Positions 44,095 through 55,399 of a stretch of 64,000 nucleotides of DNA are shown one piece after another. Source of the stretch: Usnea hakonensis (lineage: Eukaryota > Ascomycota > Lecanoromycetes > Lecanorales > Parmeliaceae); contig BLJB01000087.1 of NCBI GenBank assembly GCA_013423325.1, forward strand, positions 1 to 64,000. The letters are read 5' to 3'. The notes beneath the pieces were generated by a model. That model did not search any database and was not told the DNA's origin. It worked only from the letters and a program-made list of their open reading frames with translations. Numbering within the stretch: position 1 is the first letter of the stretch; each line of letters begins with the position of its first letter. The position numbers and the translations under genes are program-made.

Positions 44095-46002
44095 ATGGCG
44101 AACGAGAGTCACTACTCCCCAGTCGACCAGCTTTTCGCCAACCATAATGCTCACCCGGAGAAAGACCATCAGAGTGCGCAGGCCCCTCCACACAGAAATT
44201 CATCTCACTCGCGACTGACAGTGAGCTCCTTAGACCTAGATGCCGACTTCGATCCGAATCTACAAGCATGGAAGCTCTTCAGAAGCCAAGCGCCACGCCT
44301 ATTCTTCACCCTTATCCTGATCGCGCTCTTCGTCATGACCCTTGTTCTCTTCGAACATGCTGGGAACGTGAGCCATGGGAGCAAACAATGGTTCAATGCC
44401 ATCACTACGATCCTAAACCTGGCCCTCGGCATAAACTTCTTAGAAGTGTTCAAAGATATGGCAAAAGTCCTACGCTGGCGCGTCCTCGCAAGCCGACCCT
44501 CAACAATTCGTGAGACAGACCTTATACTGGGCGGCGACTCACTGATGACACTCTGGGACTTGACGCGTGAATCGCGGAGAAAACCCATCACCATGCTCGC
44601 CTGCCTCCTCTGGATCTTCCTCAACCTCCTCGCTCAAGCCACGATCGCAATGCTATCACTCAATTACTCCATGGATAGGGGGTCCAGCAGCGCAAGCACA
44701 TACACAGTGAACGGCACCATATCCGCACCTCGGCTGGACTGCTTCATTAGAAACAACGATTGCGTTAAGACGTCCTTAGCGCCACAAACAAGAGCACACT
44801 CCTTCGGCGCGCTCACGCAATCCTTTGGCGCGTTTACGCAAGGGGACTCATGCTGCCCATACAACTCCACGTCGGACATCTTTTCCGCCAAGCAATCATG
44901 CCCGTATTTCTGCAGCGCTGATATGCAGGAATTTGCTTTTCGATTCAACGAGTACAACCCGTTAGACACTAACTTCGCATACCCATTCCTCACCAACCGC
45001 CTCATAACAAGCAAATTCCAAGCATGCCAAGAATACGACATCGACTTGGCCGAATCCCACGTCACCAATTCATCCGACGGCGAAAACGACACCCAAGTTT
45101 ACTCCTATCACAACACCACCTACAACTCGACGATCTCCATCCCAAACTACGCCACAGGCTTCAACTCCACAACCTACATCTACAATGGCAACAATATCCC
45201 GCAGAACGCCACTCAGATTGCCTGCGGCCCAAGATGCCTCACAGTGTACGTCCTACAATCCGGCAACCCCTCGCCCTCCAGTCTCTTTAGCTGCGATATT
45301 TCCGTGACGGACGTAACAAACACCACCGCGCAATGGCAAGAATATCCAGACGACATGGCGCGGCTCGCTATCGCATCTATTGCGCTAACGGGCAACGTGA
45401 GAGGATTGCCAACATCATGGGAGCAGTATCAGCTTTCTCCCTTGGGCGATTATCTCAACGCGAACAATCTCGACGCGAACGGGATAGGCTCCAACATAGC
45501 CCAATTTGCCATGGGTAGTATAGCGACGACGGCAGATCGGAACCAGAAGGCGCTTCATCCTTCGCCAACATCACCGATACTTGGGTTCTCGCCGACGATC
45601 AAGTGGAACTACGTGACTGCGCTCTTCGCAGTCATAGGCGCAGTCCACATCATACTTGTAGGACTACTGTGTTGGATCGCCAGACCAGTCGTGGTGTACG
45701 ACGATAGCGACTTGTCCACCGCACGACTGTTACACGAGCTGGTGGGTAGGATTCCCGATGGTCGAGGGACGTTACTGGATGGGAAAAGACTGGCCCAAGA
45801 AATCGACCATGCGAGTAGGAACAATGCTGTAGCGGCAGACGAAGTGCACGCGACCACTACGCCAGAGCCGACGCGAGTCGTCTATGGCGTTGTTGAGACG
45901 AATGACAAGGCCGGTATTGAACGCCCGAGTCTGGGAATCAGCGAGAGTATTCAGCCATTGAGCTCGGGGACGGGCGCTTTTCCAAAAGGAAGATACGCAT
46001 GA
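44095..46002 (+). CDS. Large membrane protein with Cys-rich ectodomain
   Basis: A single exon from ATG 44095, 635 residues. A polar N-terminal tail (about 65 residues) is followed by hydrophobic helices at about 69-87 and 166-188. A third hydrophobic stretch lies at about 100-116. A long Asn-, Thr- and Cys-rich region (about 190-500) has many NxS/T sites and paired Cys such as GDSCCPYNS and SCPYFCSAD. A last helix (ALFAVIGAVHIILVGLLCWI, about 508-527) precedes a polar C-terminal tail. The layout fits a plasma-membrane protein with one large glycosylated loop, common but uncharacterised in ascomycetes. SFGALTQ is immediately repeated as SFGAFTQ through a 21-bp tandem duplication at 44800-44841. 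I do not recognise a catalytic motif. Confidence 0.8.
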   Translation: MANESHYSPVDQLFANHNAHPEKDHQSAQAPPHRNSSHSRLTVSSLDLDADFDPNLQAWKLFRSQAPRLFFTLILIALFVMTLVLFEHAGNVSHGSKQWFNAITTILNLALGINFLEVFKDMAKVLRWRVLASRPSTIRETDLILGGDSLMTLWDLTRESRRKPITMLACLLWIFLNLLAQATIAMLSLNYSMDRGSSSASTYTVNGTISAPRLDCFIRNNDCVKTSLAPQTRAHSFGALTQSFGAFTQGDSCCPYNSTSDIFSAKQSCPYFCSADMQEFAFRFNEYNPLDTNFAYPFLTNRLITSKFQACQEYDIDLAESHVTNSSDGENDTQVYSYHNTTYNSTISIPNYATGFNSTTYIYNGNNIPQNATQIACGPRCLTVYVLQSGNPSPSSLFSCDISVTDVTNTTAQWQEYPDDMARLAIASIALTGNVRGLPTSWEQYQLSPLGDYLNANNLDANGIGSNIAQFAMGSIATTADRNQKALHPSPTSPILGFSPTIKWNYVTALFAVIGAVHIILVGLLCWIARPVVVYDDSDLSTARLLHELVGRIPDGRGTLLDGKRLAQEIDHASRNNAVAADEVHATTTPEPTRVVYGVVETNDKAGIERPSLGISESIQPLSSGTGAFPKGRYA

Positions 46003-47646
46003 GGTGGGTGCAGGACACCCTGACTGAGACTTTGTGAACGACCCTCCCTCTCACCCCCTTAAAACACTCAAAGCACGCCCAGAGGCCAGTCTCCGATTAC
46101 CCCCAACAAGACGCCATAGACAACGATCTACAAAGCGCGCCTTCCGCCGCGATTCTGCAGCATCTGCGGGGAACGGAAAACGGCAGTATAGCGGAGAAGT
46201 TCATGTAGGGTGGGGGGGCAAAGAAATGCTTTTGGAAGTTTTGTGCTTAAGGAGGAAGATAGTTTGGGGAACTGGCGCGGGGAGGTAGGGGTATGAGTTG
46301 ACGGGGCTTGAGGGTGGAGGGAGAGATTGACCTGCCTGTATAGTATTGCTTGACAAGGACACCACACTTCAATAGTCAAGAACGGGAACTCATTTCCCCT
46401 CATCATCCCTCTCAAATACGCATCTGAACCTCCTTGCACCACAATCCTCAGCGACGATCTACTCAGCCTCCAGCGACATTCTTGACTATGAACTACATGT
46501 TTGGGTATTTACAGGAAATTATTCTCACTCTTACACCTGCACAAAAGCCTAGTTAGATTCATGAATACATATGAACAGAGACATCCATCTTAGCATTTCC
46601 ACTCACTCAACGAGCAAGATCCCAAATCTTACATCTACTGCTTTCAACAAGAGCAGTACGCGTGATGAATAAGATTATAGCCTCTGAGTCGCACATTTTG
46701 TGTACTTGCTACTCTGGGCCGACAATAGTGGTGAGCTTTCAGCGCTGTTGACGCGATGAAAAAGAGAACGTAAGTAGTGGTGGGTCTTCTTGGCCCTTTA
46801 GCGATATTAGGAGAAGCTTAAGTGGGACGGCTCTACGACAAGGAGAATGACTGATTGTGGTGCCAGTGAGTTACAAGGCTACAGCTCCTCATCATCAAAC
46901 TCAGGCTACAAATAAATTACCGTATATTCTACGTATTTCACTCAGTCGCCCTTCAACCATTTGCTTTCATCAAATTGATCTTCGTTACCACACTACTCAA
47001 CCCCCGTCCTCTTCGACGTTTCCTTCCCCAACTAGAAATCGGTTAACAAAGTTAGACTTGGTTACTAGCTAGATTCTCCATAAGAAGAAAGGCTATTCTT
47101 TCACCGCTCGACGGCAATGAGGGAGGGAGTCTAGACCGTATACTAGTCAGTACGGGCTGATCCCTGTCGATATAAGCTCTTTTGTGATTGAGAGGAGATT
47201 CGAGATTTTTGACCGCAGCTGGTTTGAAATGGTATACGAGCATTATCTGATAGAGTGTTAAGAATAGGAATGAGGTGGCGAAGGGAGAGACGGTTGGGAT
47301 TGGGATGGGGAGAGGGGACAGTGTTGAGTTGTGTGGTGGTTTGTATGATAACGGAGAAGGATTTTGATGTGACTTAGTTGGTGTTGATAGGTATAAGATT
47401 TTGGAGGATTTTGCTAGATATACTTGGGGCTGAGACGAGAAAGGATAATGAGGTGCAAGTTTGAACGCTGAGAAACGAAACAGCATAAATACAGGCCAGG
47501 TAAATATCAGACAATATTAAAGCGGAACATTCATACACAGTCCACAGTCTGCCGTTTGCCTCCATCCCAATTGCCCTGATAGCGCTTTCCATTCCGACAG
47601 CTCTGAGTCTGACAGCGCCATCTGAAGGGATTTGCCTTCTGCTCTT
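46003..47646. other. Gene-free spacer
   Basis: 1.6 kb. A 144-codon minus frame at 47052-47486 has an ATG but an unstructured composition and no family likeness; I did not accept it. Nothing else is supported. Confidence 0.5.
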
Positions 47647-47904
47647 TCAGCGACAATGTAGTTGACCCTGGCACACGTTTCTGTGGCAGTCGTCAAAGCA
47701 TCCCGAAGATGGTTCGGAGGCTATGGATGCTGTTGTGTTGATGTGACGGAACGTGATCGCTTCTGTTTTGGAAGGGGGACCTATCACAGGCTCAGCGACC
47801 TGGTTCTAAATCTGCAAAGAGTACTACTAACCGGTATGAGGTAGCGCAACTACTGAAAGAGTGAAAAGGACTAGGAGGGCAGCAAGATGGTTGATGGATG
47901 GCAT
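47647..47904 (-). CDS. Small Cys-rich secreted peptide, two exons
   Basis: ATG 47904 opens MPSINHLAALLVLFTLSVVA, a textbook signal peptide. It is followed by LPHTG and a GTTAGT donor. A 51-bp intron (47781-47831) with a CGCTGAG branch region and a TGATAG acceptor joins in phase 1 to exon 47780-47647. The second exon ends CFDDCHRNVCQGQLHC then R and the stop. Total 68 residues, about 48 mature, with four Cys in the last 18. Size, signal peptide and clustered Cys fit a secreted defence, antimicrobial or effector-like peptide; this is inference from composition. Codon frame, splice sites and a TATA box 127 bp upstream agree. The gene is easily missed because each exon is short. Confidence 0.55.
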
Positions 47905-48030
47905 GATCGTTGAAGAGTGTGCAAGGCGCGTGATGAAAGTATCCGAATAGTATGTTATTGGGAGCGAGAAACGATGAATTTTGTAGAGTTACTATCAGTG
48001 AATGCTGAATTTCAAGTCCGGTCTCTTTCA

Positions 48031-48038
48031 TTATATAG
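48031..48038 (-). promoter_or_regulatory. TATA box of Cys-rich peptide gene
   Basis: The minus strand reads CTATATAA about 130 bp before ATG 47904, the same distance as in the other small secreted genes here. Confidence 0.4.
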
Positions 48039-48196
48039 GATATTTGTGTAACGGTCGGGGGCCTGGACAAGTCTTCCAAAATTTCAGTAATCTGGATCCA
48101 CTTGCGCCCAGTCCATCTTAACCAATCAACCCCTTCTGAGTACATCCTAAGATCGTAAGTAAAAGGCAGTGCAATGTGAGAATGGTCGCCTGAAAC

Positions 48197-48450
48197 ATCT
48201 GAGCTGAACGGATTGACATTAAACGGATTAACTTTCTTGATTTGAAGCTCGGCGAGTGACTCTGAAAGGACTCGATGCCAGAAATCAATTGAGCCGAACG
48301 GACTGACAGTCAGAGCTCCTCGGCTTGGAGCTTGACAGGAACCCTATCAGAGACCAGAGCGTGGGATATCTGAGCCGAACGGATTTTGATTTGGAGCTTG
48401 GCGTGTGACTCCAGGAGGTTCAGATGCCTGTGAGATCTCAGCTGAACGGA
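48197..48450. repeat. Four-copy degenerate repeat
   Basis: The core ATCTGAGCYGAACGGA recurs with few changes at 48197, 48287, 48368 and 48435 (spacings 90, 81 and 67 bp). Partner blocks TTGATTTGRAGCTYGGCG and GTGACTC recur between some copies. It looks like an old minisatellite or array of binding sites. Confidence 0.6.
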
Positions 48451-49177
48451 TAAACAGATAGTGAGTACATCCTTCCTCGGTTGACATGTTAGCCAAGGAT
48501 TTGATGTACCTTAGTAATGTAGTACGGTAGTCTCCGAGACCAATAAGATCGATACCTCGGCAAGACCCATTTTAGTGGGATGCACTGTCAGCATCCCTCC
48601 AATTATCTCACCTCATCTCATCTCAACAGAACGAAGGAGCAGTCGGCGGCTTTAAATTTGTGAGGTACTTCAAGAATGCAATTGGTGCAGAGGAAAACGA
48701 CGTGTAAGCTGTACTTAGGAAAAGGTGACCCAGGAACTCATCGATTATAGGCCCGCGTCGTCGAATTACGCTGCGCCTCAGTAATTCATATCCACACAAA
48801 CAGACACGGAGCCTCACCACTTTCAGCCATAAGAGCTCCTCAATGTTGTTTATCTAGCAATGTTGTCAGGAAACGTGCATAGTCGGTCTTACTCAGCGAG
48901 CCTTACCCAGCGTAGAGCCAAATACAATTATATTTGAGATTTCAAAGCTCAGCCCTTGCTTAGTTGCGTTGATGCTTACAATCCGGCCAAGATGAAATTT
49001 TTCAAGGCCCACAATAGCTTGGCAGACAACTTGTCTTCCCATACTCTCTTCGCTCTCAAAAAGCGGACGTGAATTCTCTCGATCCCCTTCCCAGATTGAT
49101 CTCACTGGACTGCAACCAACTTCGTGCTCCCGTAAAAGATCTCACTACGGTTACAGCTACGTGTGCCATCCCAAATC

Positions 49178-50658
49178 ATGGACGAATCCCCAGGGAAGAT
49201 GTATGCATTGGCAACTGTATTGAGTATCCTAGCAACCGTGGCCGTTATCCTACGTTTTTACGCGCGGCGCATCAAGAAAATCTATCCATCATGGGATGAC
49301 TACCTAGTTGTACTTGCGTTGGTAAGACCCCCTCTTCTACCCTCCCCAGCCCAGCGATTCTGCTGCGTAGACCTGTGGACTTACTTCATCTCGCTCTCAA
49401 AAGATATCGACCATCGGCACGGGAGTATGCATGTTCGTTGGTAAGGTCCCCACGTAGGTGATTTGTGGCAGCTTCTTAACTTACTGATTTTCTAGGTGCT
49501 GCAACTGGGGATCTCGGCAGACATTCCCAAGTCACGTCTGATGGTATACCGGTCTTTGATAGCCGAATGGAGGTGTTTTTCAAAGTAGTGACGAATGATC
49601 CCACAGTAGCTTATCTAATATTGCTGACCTGAACGTCAGATCACCTACATCTCGCAACTCACGCAGACGGTGACATTTGGACTTACCAAGCTTGCCGTAA
49701 TCCTATTCTATCGAAGGTAGCGTGCATCTATTCTCTCATAGGGAGATTCAGGCAGGCTGACGTTAGCTCTAGAATTTTCTTGACCAGGACGTTTTCTATA
49801 ATCTCGTGGATAATGATTAGTTTAATTGTTATTTGGACTATTGCGTTCTTTGCGGCCAACCTGTTCCAGTGCCTACCGATCTCCTTGAACTGGACTAGTC
49901 TCAGCGCTGCTCCTGGCACTTGCATTGATACAACTGCGATGTACTTGGCACAGGCTTGGTCCGATATATTCACGGACGTTGCGATTCTCTCGATGCCCCT
50001 ACCATGGGTGGGTGAGCTTCCTATCAGTCTGCATAGCGGCTGACTTAAATCAGATGTGGAAACTTCAAATGGCTCCAATGCGTAAATTCTTCGTGTTTCT
50101 CATATTTCAACTAGGGGCACTGTAGGCGAAGTCTTTTCTCATCCCTATCTCTTCTATACTAACACATGCCAGCGTTGTTGTTGCGGGAATTGCGAAGCTG
50201 GTGATCTTTCATAGAATTATCTACGGTATGGGTCACCTTCCCGAAAATGGTGCCATACTTAGTGATGTACACAGGCAGTGTAGATGAGGATGAGGGCTTG
50301 ACTTGTACGTATTTTATTGCGCCTCCCCTACCGCGATCGACCTCGCTTATCATGAGCAGATATCCTCACACCAACAGTGTACTGGCCCATGGTTGAATCG
50401 TCACTGGGAGTTGTAGGCGCATGCCTCCCCTTACTGCGACCTCTTTTCACGGATACGTCTGTCAGGAAATTCCCATCGAGCCTACGCGCCATGCTCTCGT
50501 TCTCGTCTTCTCGTAGCCACCATGCCAGTGCGCCATTTCAAGAATTCCATATGTTAGAGGCCGGAAATTCTCCGACGTACAACAATTTGCACTGGGGAGA
50601 CTCTATCGGAAGCAAGACTGGTATCACTGTCACAGAGGCGGTGGGTAGAACTTCGTGA
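49178..50658 (+). CDS. SAT4/PTH11-like seven-helix membrane protein
   Basis: Nine exons agree in phase: 49178-49321, 49404-49440, 49496-49584, 49640-49716, 49773-50007, 50054-50121, 50173-50225, 50275-50304 and 50378-50658. They give 337 residues. Family marks are SWDDYLVVLAL after helix 1, TKLAVILFYRRIF at the end of helix 3, LFQC before the loop, and VGACLPLLRPLF closing helix 7. Seven helices can be placed. The C-terminal 70 residues are a Ser-rich cytosolic tail. It shares family and topology, but not close sequence, with the protein at 9309-10583. Likely a plasma-membrane receptor or sensor; ligand unknown. The donors of introns 4 and 6 (GTAGCG, GTAGGC) are weak but phase demands them. 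Confidence 0.85.
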
Positions 50659-51668
50659 ACGGAAGACGCTATCACCAAAAGAGGCGAAAAGAGAGACATG
50701 AAACGTAGGAAATTTGACGAGACTTGAATGCATACTTGAGCAAAAAATACTGCCTTTTCTTTCAATATTTACTGGTTTCTCTATTTCAGATGCTGTATTA
50801 GACCAGAATTGAAAAGATGTAGATCGCTAAATATATTTCATATTGGCAAGCATATACTGGCAATCATTGATCGTTACAAGCTAGTAAATCATCTTATGGT
50901 CTCAATATCTTGTGCTTCTATCATATAGTGACGTAACGACGACACTTACTAGCAATAGCCTGTCCGACCTGGCACGCTCCACGCTATGTACGGGCTATAC
51001 AAACACATCAAGCTTACATACTCCATAGTGTAACCTTCGGCTTTCTGGACCTAGAATATTGCGGGATGTCTCGCCTAGGACTGATTTCACACATCTTTAA
51101 AGAGCCGCCCTGGCCATCTAATGAGCTAATATACTGATTACAGTGGATGCACTATGAATGTTTCAACGGTTCTCCATTCATCAGGTGTCTCTGTCGGTGT
51201 TTGCTACATTGGCTGTCATACCGGTTATTATAATAGAACCTACAGCCAGGACTATCCTCACAATTCAAGTTCATCGGAAGAAAGAGATAGGGCTAGAAGA
51301 TCTGTGAGACAGCAAAGGTTCGGCCTGTGTAGAGCAGGTTCGTCTCGCTTTCATAAGTATCCGCTGCCTTGAGGATTTGAGGCTGTTACGGAGTCCTCAA
51401 GAGCTTCGTCCGTGCAGGGGATTCTGTTGTCAACATCGTGGTAATATCGCCTCATGCTTTCAGTGTGACAATCTACAAAATCTTTGCAGCTGGAAGGTCC
51501 AATGGTTCAAGGTTCGTGGACAGCAATTTCCCACAATACTCTGCCAGAATGCAGGAATGATTACGCCGTAGTTATACTACCGCTAGGAGCATCTCCTTTT
51601 TGCCTACTAACGCTCAAGGTAATACTTGCAGCGCTTCCTATTGACTGCTTAGTAACACTCTACTGTAT
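50659..51668. other. Intergenic with possible gene relic
   Basis: 1 kb between convergent genes. At about 51157-51450 a plus-strand frame reads FATLAVIPVIIIEPTAR then, past one stop, EQVRLAFISIRCLEDLRLL. It is protein-like but interrupted, possibly a relic; no family named. Confidence 0.35.
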
Positions 51669-52748
51669 CTAGACTTCAAGATTCGACCTACCTTCAACGG
51701 TCGCAACGCCGTCCTGATTTCTATGGACGCACATTCCAACCGTAGCAATGGCCGCAGCCCACAACTTGTACCAACTCGCAATCAGAAGTTCTCCATAAAT
51801 TTGGAGCTCGATCACACACTCACGGCCCGCTTGTTGTCTCATCAGCCTTGCGCGATGAGTAGGGTAGTTCAGCCCAAGGCGTATGGAGGGGTTCTCACCG
51901 ATCTCGAGGGTAAGCGGAAGGCCTACGTTGATGTTAGGCTCCCCGCGATGCCCAAATGAAATTGGAAGCGCTTCTGTGGACATGTCGTCCAAGACGGCTT
52001 GACAGCTCTCAATGTCCGCGGCTTCGGTTCCGGGGTCAGAGCACTCCACATTCGGCGTATACTCCTGGATCGACAAGGTCAAATGTCCTAGCTCTCCTGA
52101 GGACGTTAAACATCAATCAGTCGCTCCCAATCATAAAGCGTCAGTACCGACCTATCTTAAACACGGCTCCACCTTCGTTGAAGGGTAGCACGCAAACCTG
52201 GACCAGAGCTGTGGCTAACTTCCTCAAGTCTTTCCCGCTCACACGGTCAAAAGTAGCTCCCTCTTCCAGAGAGAGTTGAACGACACTTTTACCGTCCGCT
52301 GTGATCTCATCAGTCGCACAACAGCGCTCAACAAGACATCGTGACCAGAGTTTCACGCGGATTGCTCACAGCTTATCGACCGCAAAGGAAGTGCAATACC
52401 CGACTCTTGAGCAGCTGTACGATCTCTGAACGATAGGAGTTCCGGACTGTCAGGGATGGCCTCATATGCCTCTTGGCAGCCCTCGGCGGCAGGGCGGCCG
52501 TAGCTTTGGCTGCTGCATCGATGTGCATCGGCGGCCGGTCTCGGACTGCTGGAAGTCATGGGTGATCGTGCTCCTCCTAGGTTGACGATATCAAGCGGAG
52601 ATCCGTTCAGACGCAAATGGGCAGTCTGATTGGATGTCAGCAATGCTAGGCTCGGTGAAGCGTTCCCAACTAGCGACGAAGCGACAAAAACACCGCAGAT
52701 GAGGCCTAGCCAAGGGACAGATGCCATCCTCCGTTGAAATGGCGGCAT
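51669..52748 (-). CDS. Orphan secreted protein, four exons
   Basis: Exons 52748-52370, 52298-52152, 52096-51899 and 51829-51669 (introns 71, 55 and 69 bp) join in phase to 294 residues. After a short polar start, WLGLICGVFVASSLVGNA forms a signal peptide. The mature protein has SYGRPAAEGCQEAYEAIP, LPLRSIS, NEGGAVFKIG near the second splice, YTPNVECSD and a C-terminal SWYKLWAAAIATVGMCV. Paired Cys and the pattern GELxxASWYxLWxA look like a conserved extracellular domain found in fungi without known function. No catalytic motif is visible. Any single exon alone would look like noise; the consistent phases are the main evidence. Confidence 0.7.
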
Positions 52749-53673
52749 TAAAACTGAAGACGTTGAGTCCTAAGCATACAGCGTGAGGTATCTGTAGGAG
52801 ACCATTCTTCGAGATAATAGCCAGCATGTGATGGAGCAACGGCGGCTTCCTGCAGTTCGTGGAGCGCTTATTATATACGGGCCGCAAAAAGCAAGAGACG
52901 GATCGGGTAGCGACTGTAGAATAAAAAGAAAAAATAAAATAAAACAATCCTTAAATATACGCGATATGACTTCAAGTCCGAATAAGCGCTAGGCTGTGCT
53001 TACCTTTGGAAGATAATTTCAAAAGCAAGCAGGCCAGTCCGTTTCAGGTTACTACGGGCTGCGAACTTATTTGCGTCTATAAAGTCTCAGGATGACTCAA
53101 GAAAAAGGTATAACTGACAGTGCAGAGACAGAATCGTATGATCGACGCGAAGTCTCCCACTGACATATAAAATAATATCTTTTTGAACTAGAAATTCATA
53201 ACGGCTTCATCCAAAAGACAGAATCACAAGCAATTTCATCTCCGACTACAATGACCATTGCTGATTAGTTGATGATCTGGATTCTGGATGGTAGGTAGCT
53301 AAGGAAGTTTGAGCATGGTGTTGCTCTGACGAAGCTGGTAGATATTGAAACAGATGCTATAGGCTTGAAAGTACCCCCGCCAGATCTCTGAACAAGATGA
53401 GTTAGGTATACGCAAATCTGCACGGTGAGGCATAAATACAAGCGTGGTTCGGTTAGAATCGGTTACTGTAAGACAATTTTCCTATGGAATCAATTTACTT
53501 TACTTATTCCTTTGGTACTCTAAGCGCCTTGCATATTTACCTTACTTCTAGGCCTTATATAATGAGCTAATCATTCCTTTCTCCGGCCTCTTCCGGCAAC
53601 AGTCTCGCCCCATCAGCTCCGTACTTGCACCCCAACTGCATCCTCCCGTCCCTCACACCACCCCACAGTCAAG
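52749..53673. other. Divergent promoter region
   Basis: About 920 bp between the secreted protein (minus) and PhzF gene (plus). It is AT-rich (AAATAAAATAAAAC run near 52930) with no supported gene. Confidence 0.55.
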
Positions 53674-54573
53674 ATGGAGGTCGCCTTCATCACACTCGAC
53701 GTCTTCACCTCGACCAAATACGCCGGCAACCCTCTCGCAATCGTTCACGTCCCCGCCTCCCCTTCTCCACCCTTGACCCAAGCCCAAAAACAAGCCATAG
53801 CCAAAGAATTCAACCTCTCAGAAACCGTCTTCCTCCACCCCCCTACCTCTAACGATCCAACAATCGTTCCAATCGACATCTTCACCCCTATCGCCGAAAT
53901 CTCGTTCGCAGGCCATCCCACAATCGGCACCGCATGGTACCTACTCCACCAACAAAAACCGAGCCCCGAGCCCCGAGTATTGCGCACAAAAGCGGGCCTA
54001 ATTCCCATATCTACCACCTCTGACGCCACCGTCTCCGCCTCCATCCCTCACAACATCCACATCCATGCCGTCACTCATCCCCACCCTCTCCTTCCCGACA
54101 AACCACCCTGCCCCACCGTCTCCATAGTGAAAGGCATGACATTCATCCTGATCCCCCTCCCCTCTCTCGAAAGCCTCTCCTCCGTCACCGCGGGAATAAA
54201 GCACCCCAACGAGGTGTACAACCCAACAGACCTCGACGAGGGATGGAGGACCGGGCCCGAGTGTACATACTACTACGTCCCTTGCGGGACTCACGCGGAT
54301 GGCAAAGAGGAAATCAGAACACGCATGTTCGGTTCTCGAGAAGATCCGGCCACGGGGAGCGCTGCCAGTGCGCTATGCAGTTACTTGTGTTTGCAACGGC
54401 CTGTAGATGAGGGGAGAGGGCCGTTTGGCTTTGAGGTGGTGCAGGGGGTTGAAATGGGGAGGAGGAGTGTCATTGAGGTTTGGATCAGGCGGACGGTTGA
54501 TGGGGAAGGGGTGGAAGAGGTGAGACTTGGGGGGGAGGCTGTGAGGGTGATGAGGGGAGATATTGAGGTTTAG
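53674..54573 (+). CDS. PhzF-family isomerase-like protein
   Basis: A single exon from ATG 53674, 299 residues, the usual PhzF length. VAFITLDVFTSTKYAGNPLA opens the fold. FNLSETVFL carries the catalytic Glu (about residue 50). FAGHPTIGTAWYLL and GSREDPATGSAASALCSYL are the two glycine-rich signatures of the duplicated diaminopimelate-epimerase fold. Bacterial PhzF isomerises trans-2,3-dihydro-3-hydroxyanthranilate in phenazine synthesis; fungal homologues mostly have unknown substrates. It is cytosolic. The first two thirds of the gene are strongly C-rich on the coding strand and the last third strongly G-rich. Confidence 0.92.
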   Translation: MEVAFITLDVFTSTKYAGNPLAIVHVPASPSPPLTQAQKQAIAKEFNLSETVFLHPPTSNDPTIVPIDIFTPIAEISFAGHPTIGTAWYLLHQQKPSPEPRVLRTKAGLIPISTTSDATVSASIPHNIHIHAVTHPHPLLPDKPPCPTVSIVKGMTFILIPLPSLESLSSVTAGIKHPNEVYNPTDLDEGWRTGPECTYYYVPCGTHADGKEEIRTRMFGSREDPATGSAASALCSYLCLQRPVDEGRGPFGFEVVQGVEMGRRSVIEVWIRRTVDGEGVEEVRLGGEAVRVMRGDIEV

Positions 54574-55399
54574 GTTGTGGACTGCAAAGGGGGTTTTGGT
54601 TAGTGGATGTTAGGCGTCACTGCATCGTCGATCACGGATCAGATGCTGAATACGTGGCTCCAAGGTACGTCTGAGGGCCTGCTAAAGCGCTAGGAAACAT
54701 GCAACAGATCAAGAAAAGTCCCACAATCATGAGGCACCCGGGCTCGGATATTTCAGGAGCGGATGATATCTCCAAAAGCCTCTTCGTGACGAAACAAAAA
54801 TGTTTCTTTTTTTTTTCGCGTGCCAGCACCGTCAGGATACACTTCATTACCTTCCAAAGCGTCAAAGTAATATCCTACAGCAGGATAGTCGAAGCCTCCA
54901 CCACTCGCTACATGATCCATGCGTCAGATATTCTCCATAGACATGAGTCGCTTAAGACTTCTGCCGTGCAGCAGGCTCTTTACTCGGTCGATCGAGCCCC
55001 GAAGGTCGATTATCCAAACGCGGAGCAAAGAGGCTCACAAAAGTCGAGCCCAGCAAGAAGAGGTTGTCAATCTGTCAAAAGCAGAGTCCAGCGAGCGACA
55101 GGCGTACATCATGACCATCGTACCCTTCCTGTTGAAATGAGCGGATGTGGAAGTGGTTCAGGGAGGATGAATTTCTGATTGTCTCCTCAAGCTCCCCTGC
55201 AGCAGTCCTGTTTATTATACACTTTAGCCGATTTGCCAATTATCCACACTTCCAGCTGCACGAGCATCTGGTACTCCAGACCTGAAGAAACACAACAGCA
55301 GCATCCAGACGAAAGGAAAAGTCCAACCACAAGATGCAATCACAGCACAAATCCCTCCATATACTCCAGTCTCTCAGATCCCCCACCACACCCCCCTCC
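54574..55399. other. Intergenic with possible relic
   Basis: About 820 bp between convergent genes. Frame 54919-55137 reads RSKEAHKSRAQQEE then NLSKAESSERQAYIMTIV. This recalls the stretch before the membrane helices of fungal CorA-like proteins. It has no clear start or partner exons and is probably a relic or chance. Confidence 0.3.

Larger units (their letters stand above)
47905..49177. other. Intergenic with degenerate repeats
   Basis: 1.27 kb holding the promoter of the Cys-rich peptide gene, a set of degenerate repeats (listed separately) and the promoter of the second SAT4-like gene. No gene supported. Confidence 0.5.

Noticed and set aside
47052..47486. 144-codon minus-strand frame with ATG
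   Set aside because: Low-complexity Ser/Pro/Leu composition, no signal peptide or domain, no splice support.
53745..54294. Antisense frames across the PhzF gene
   Set aside because: They follow from strong C/G strand bias; the sense frame has clear PhzF motifs.
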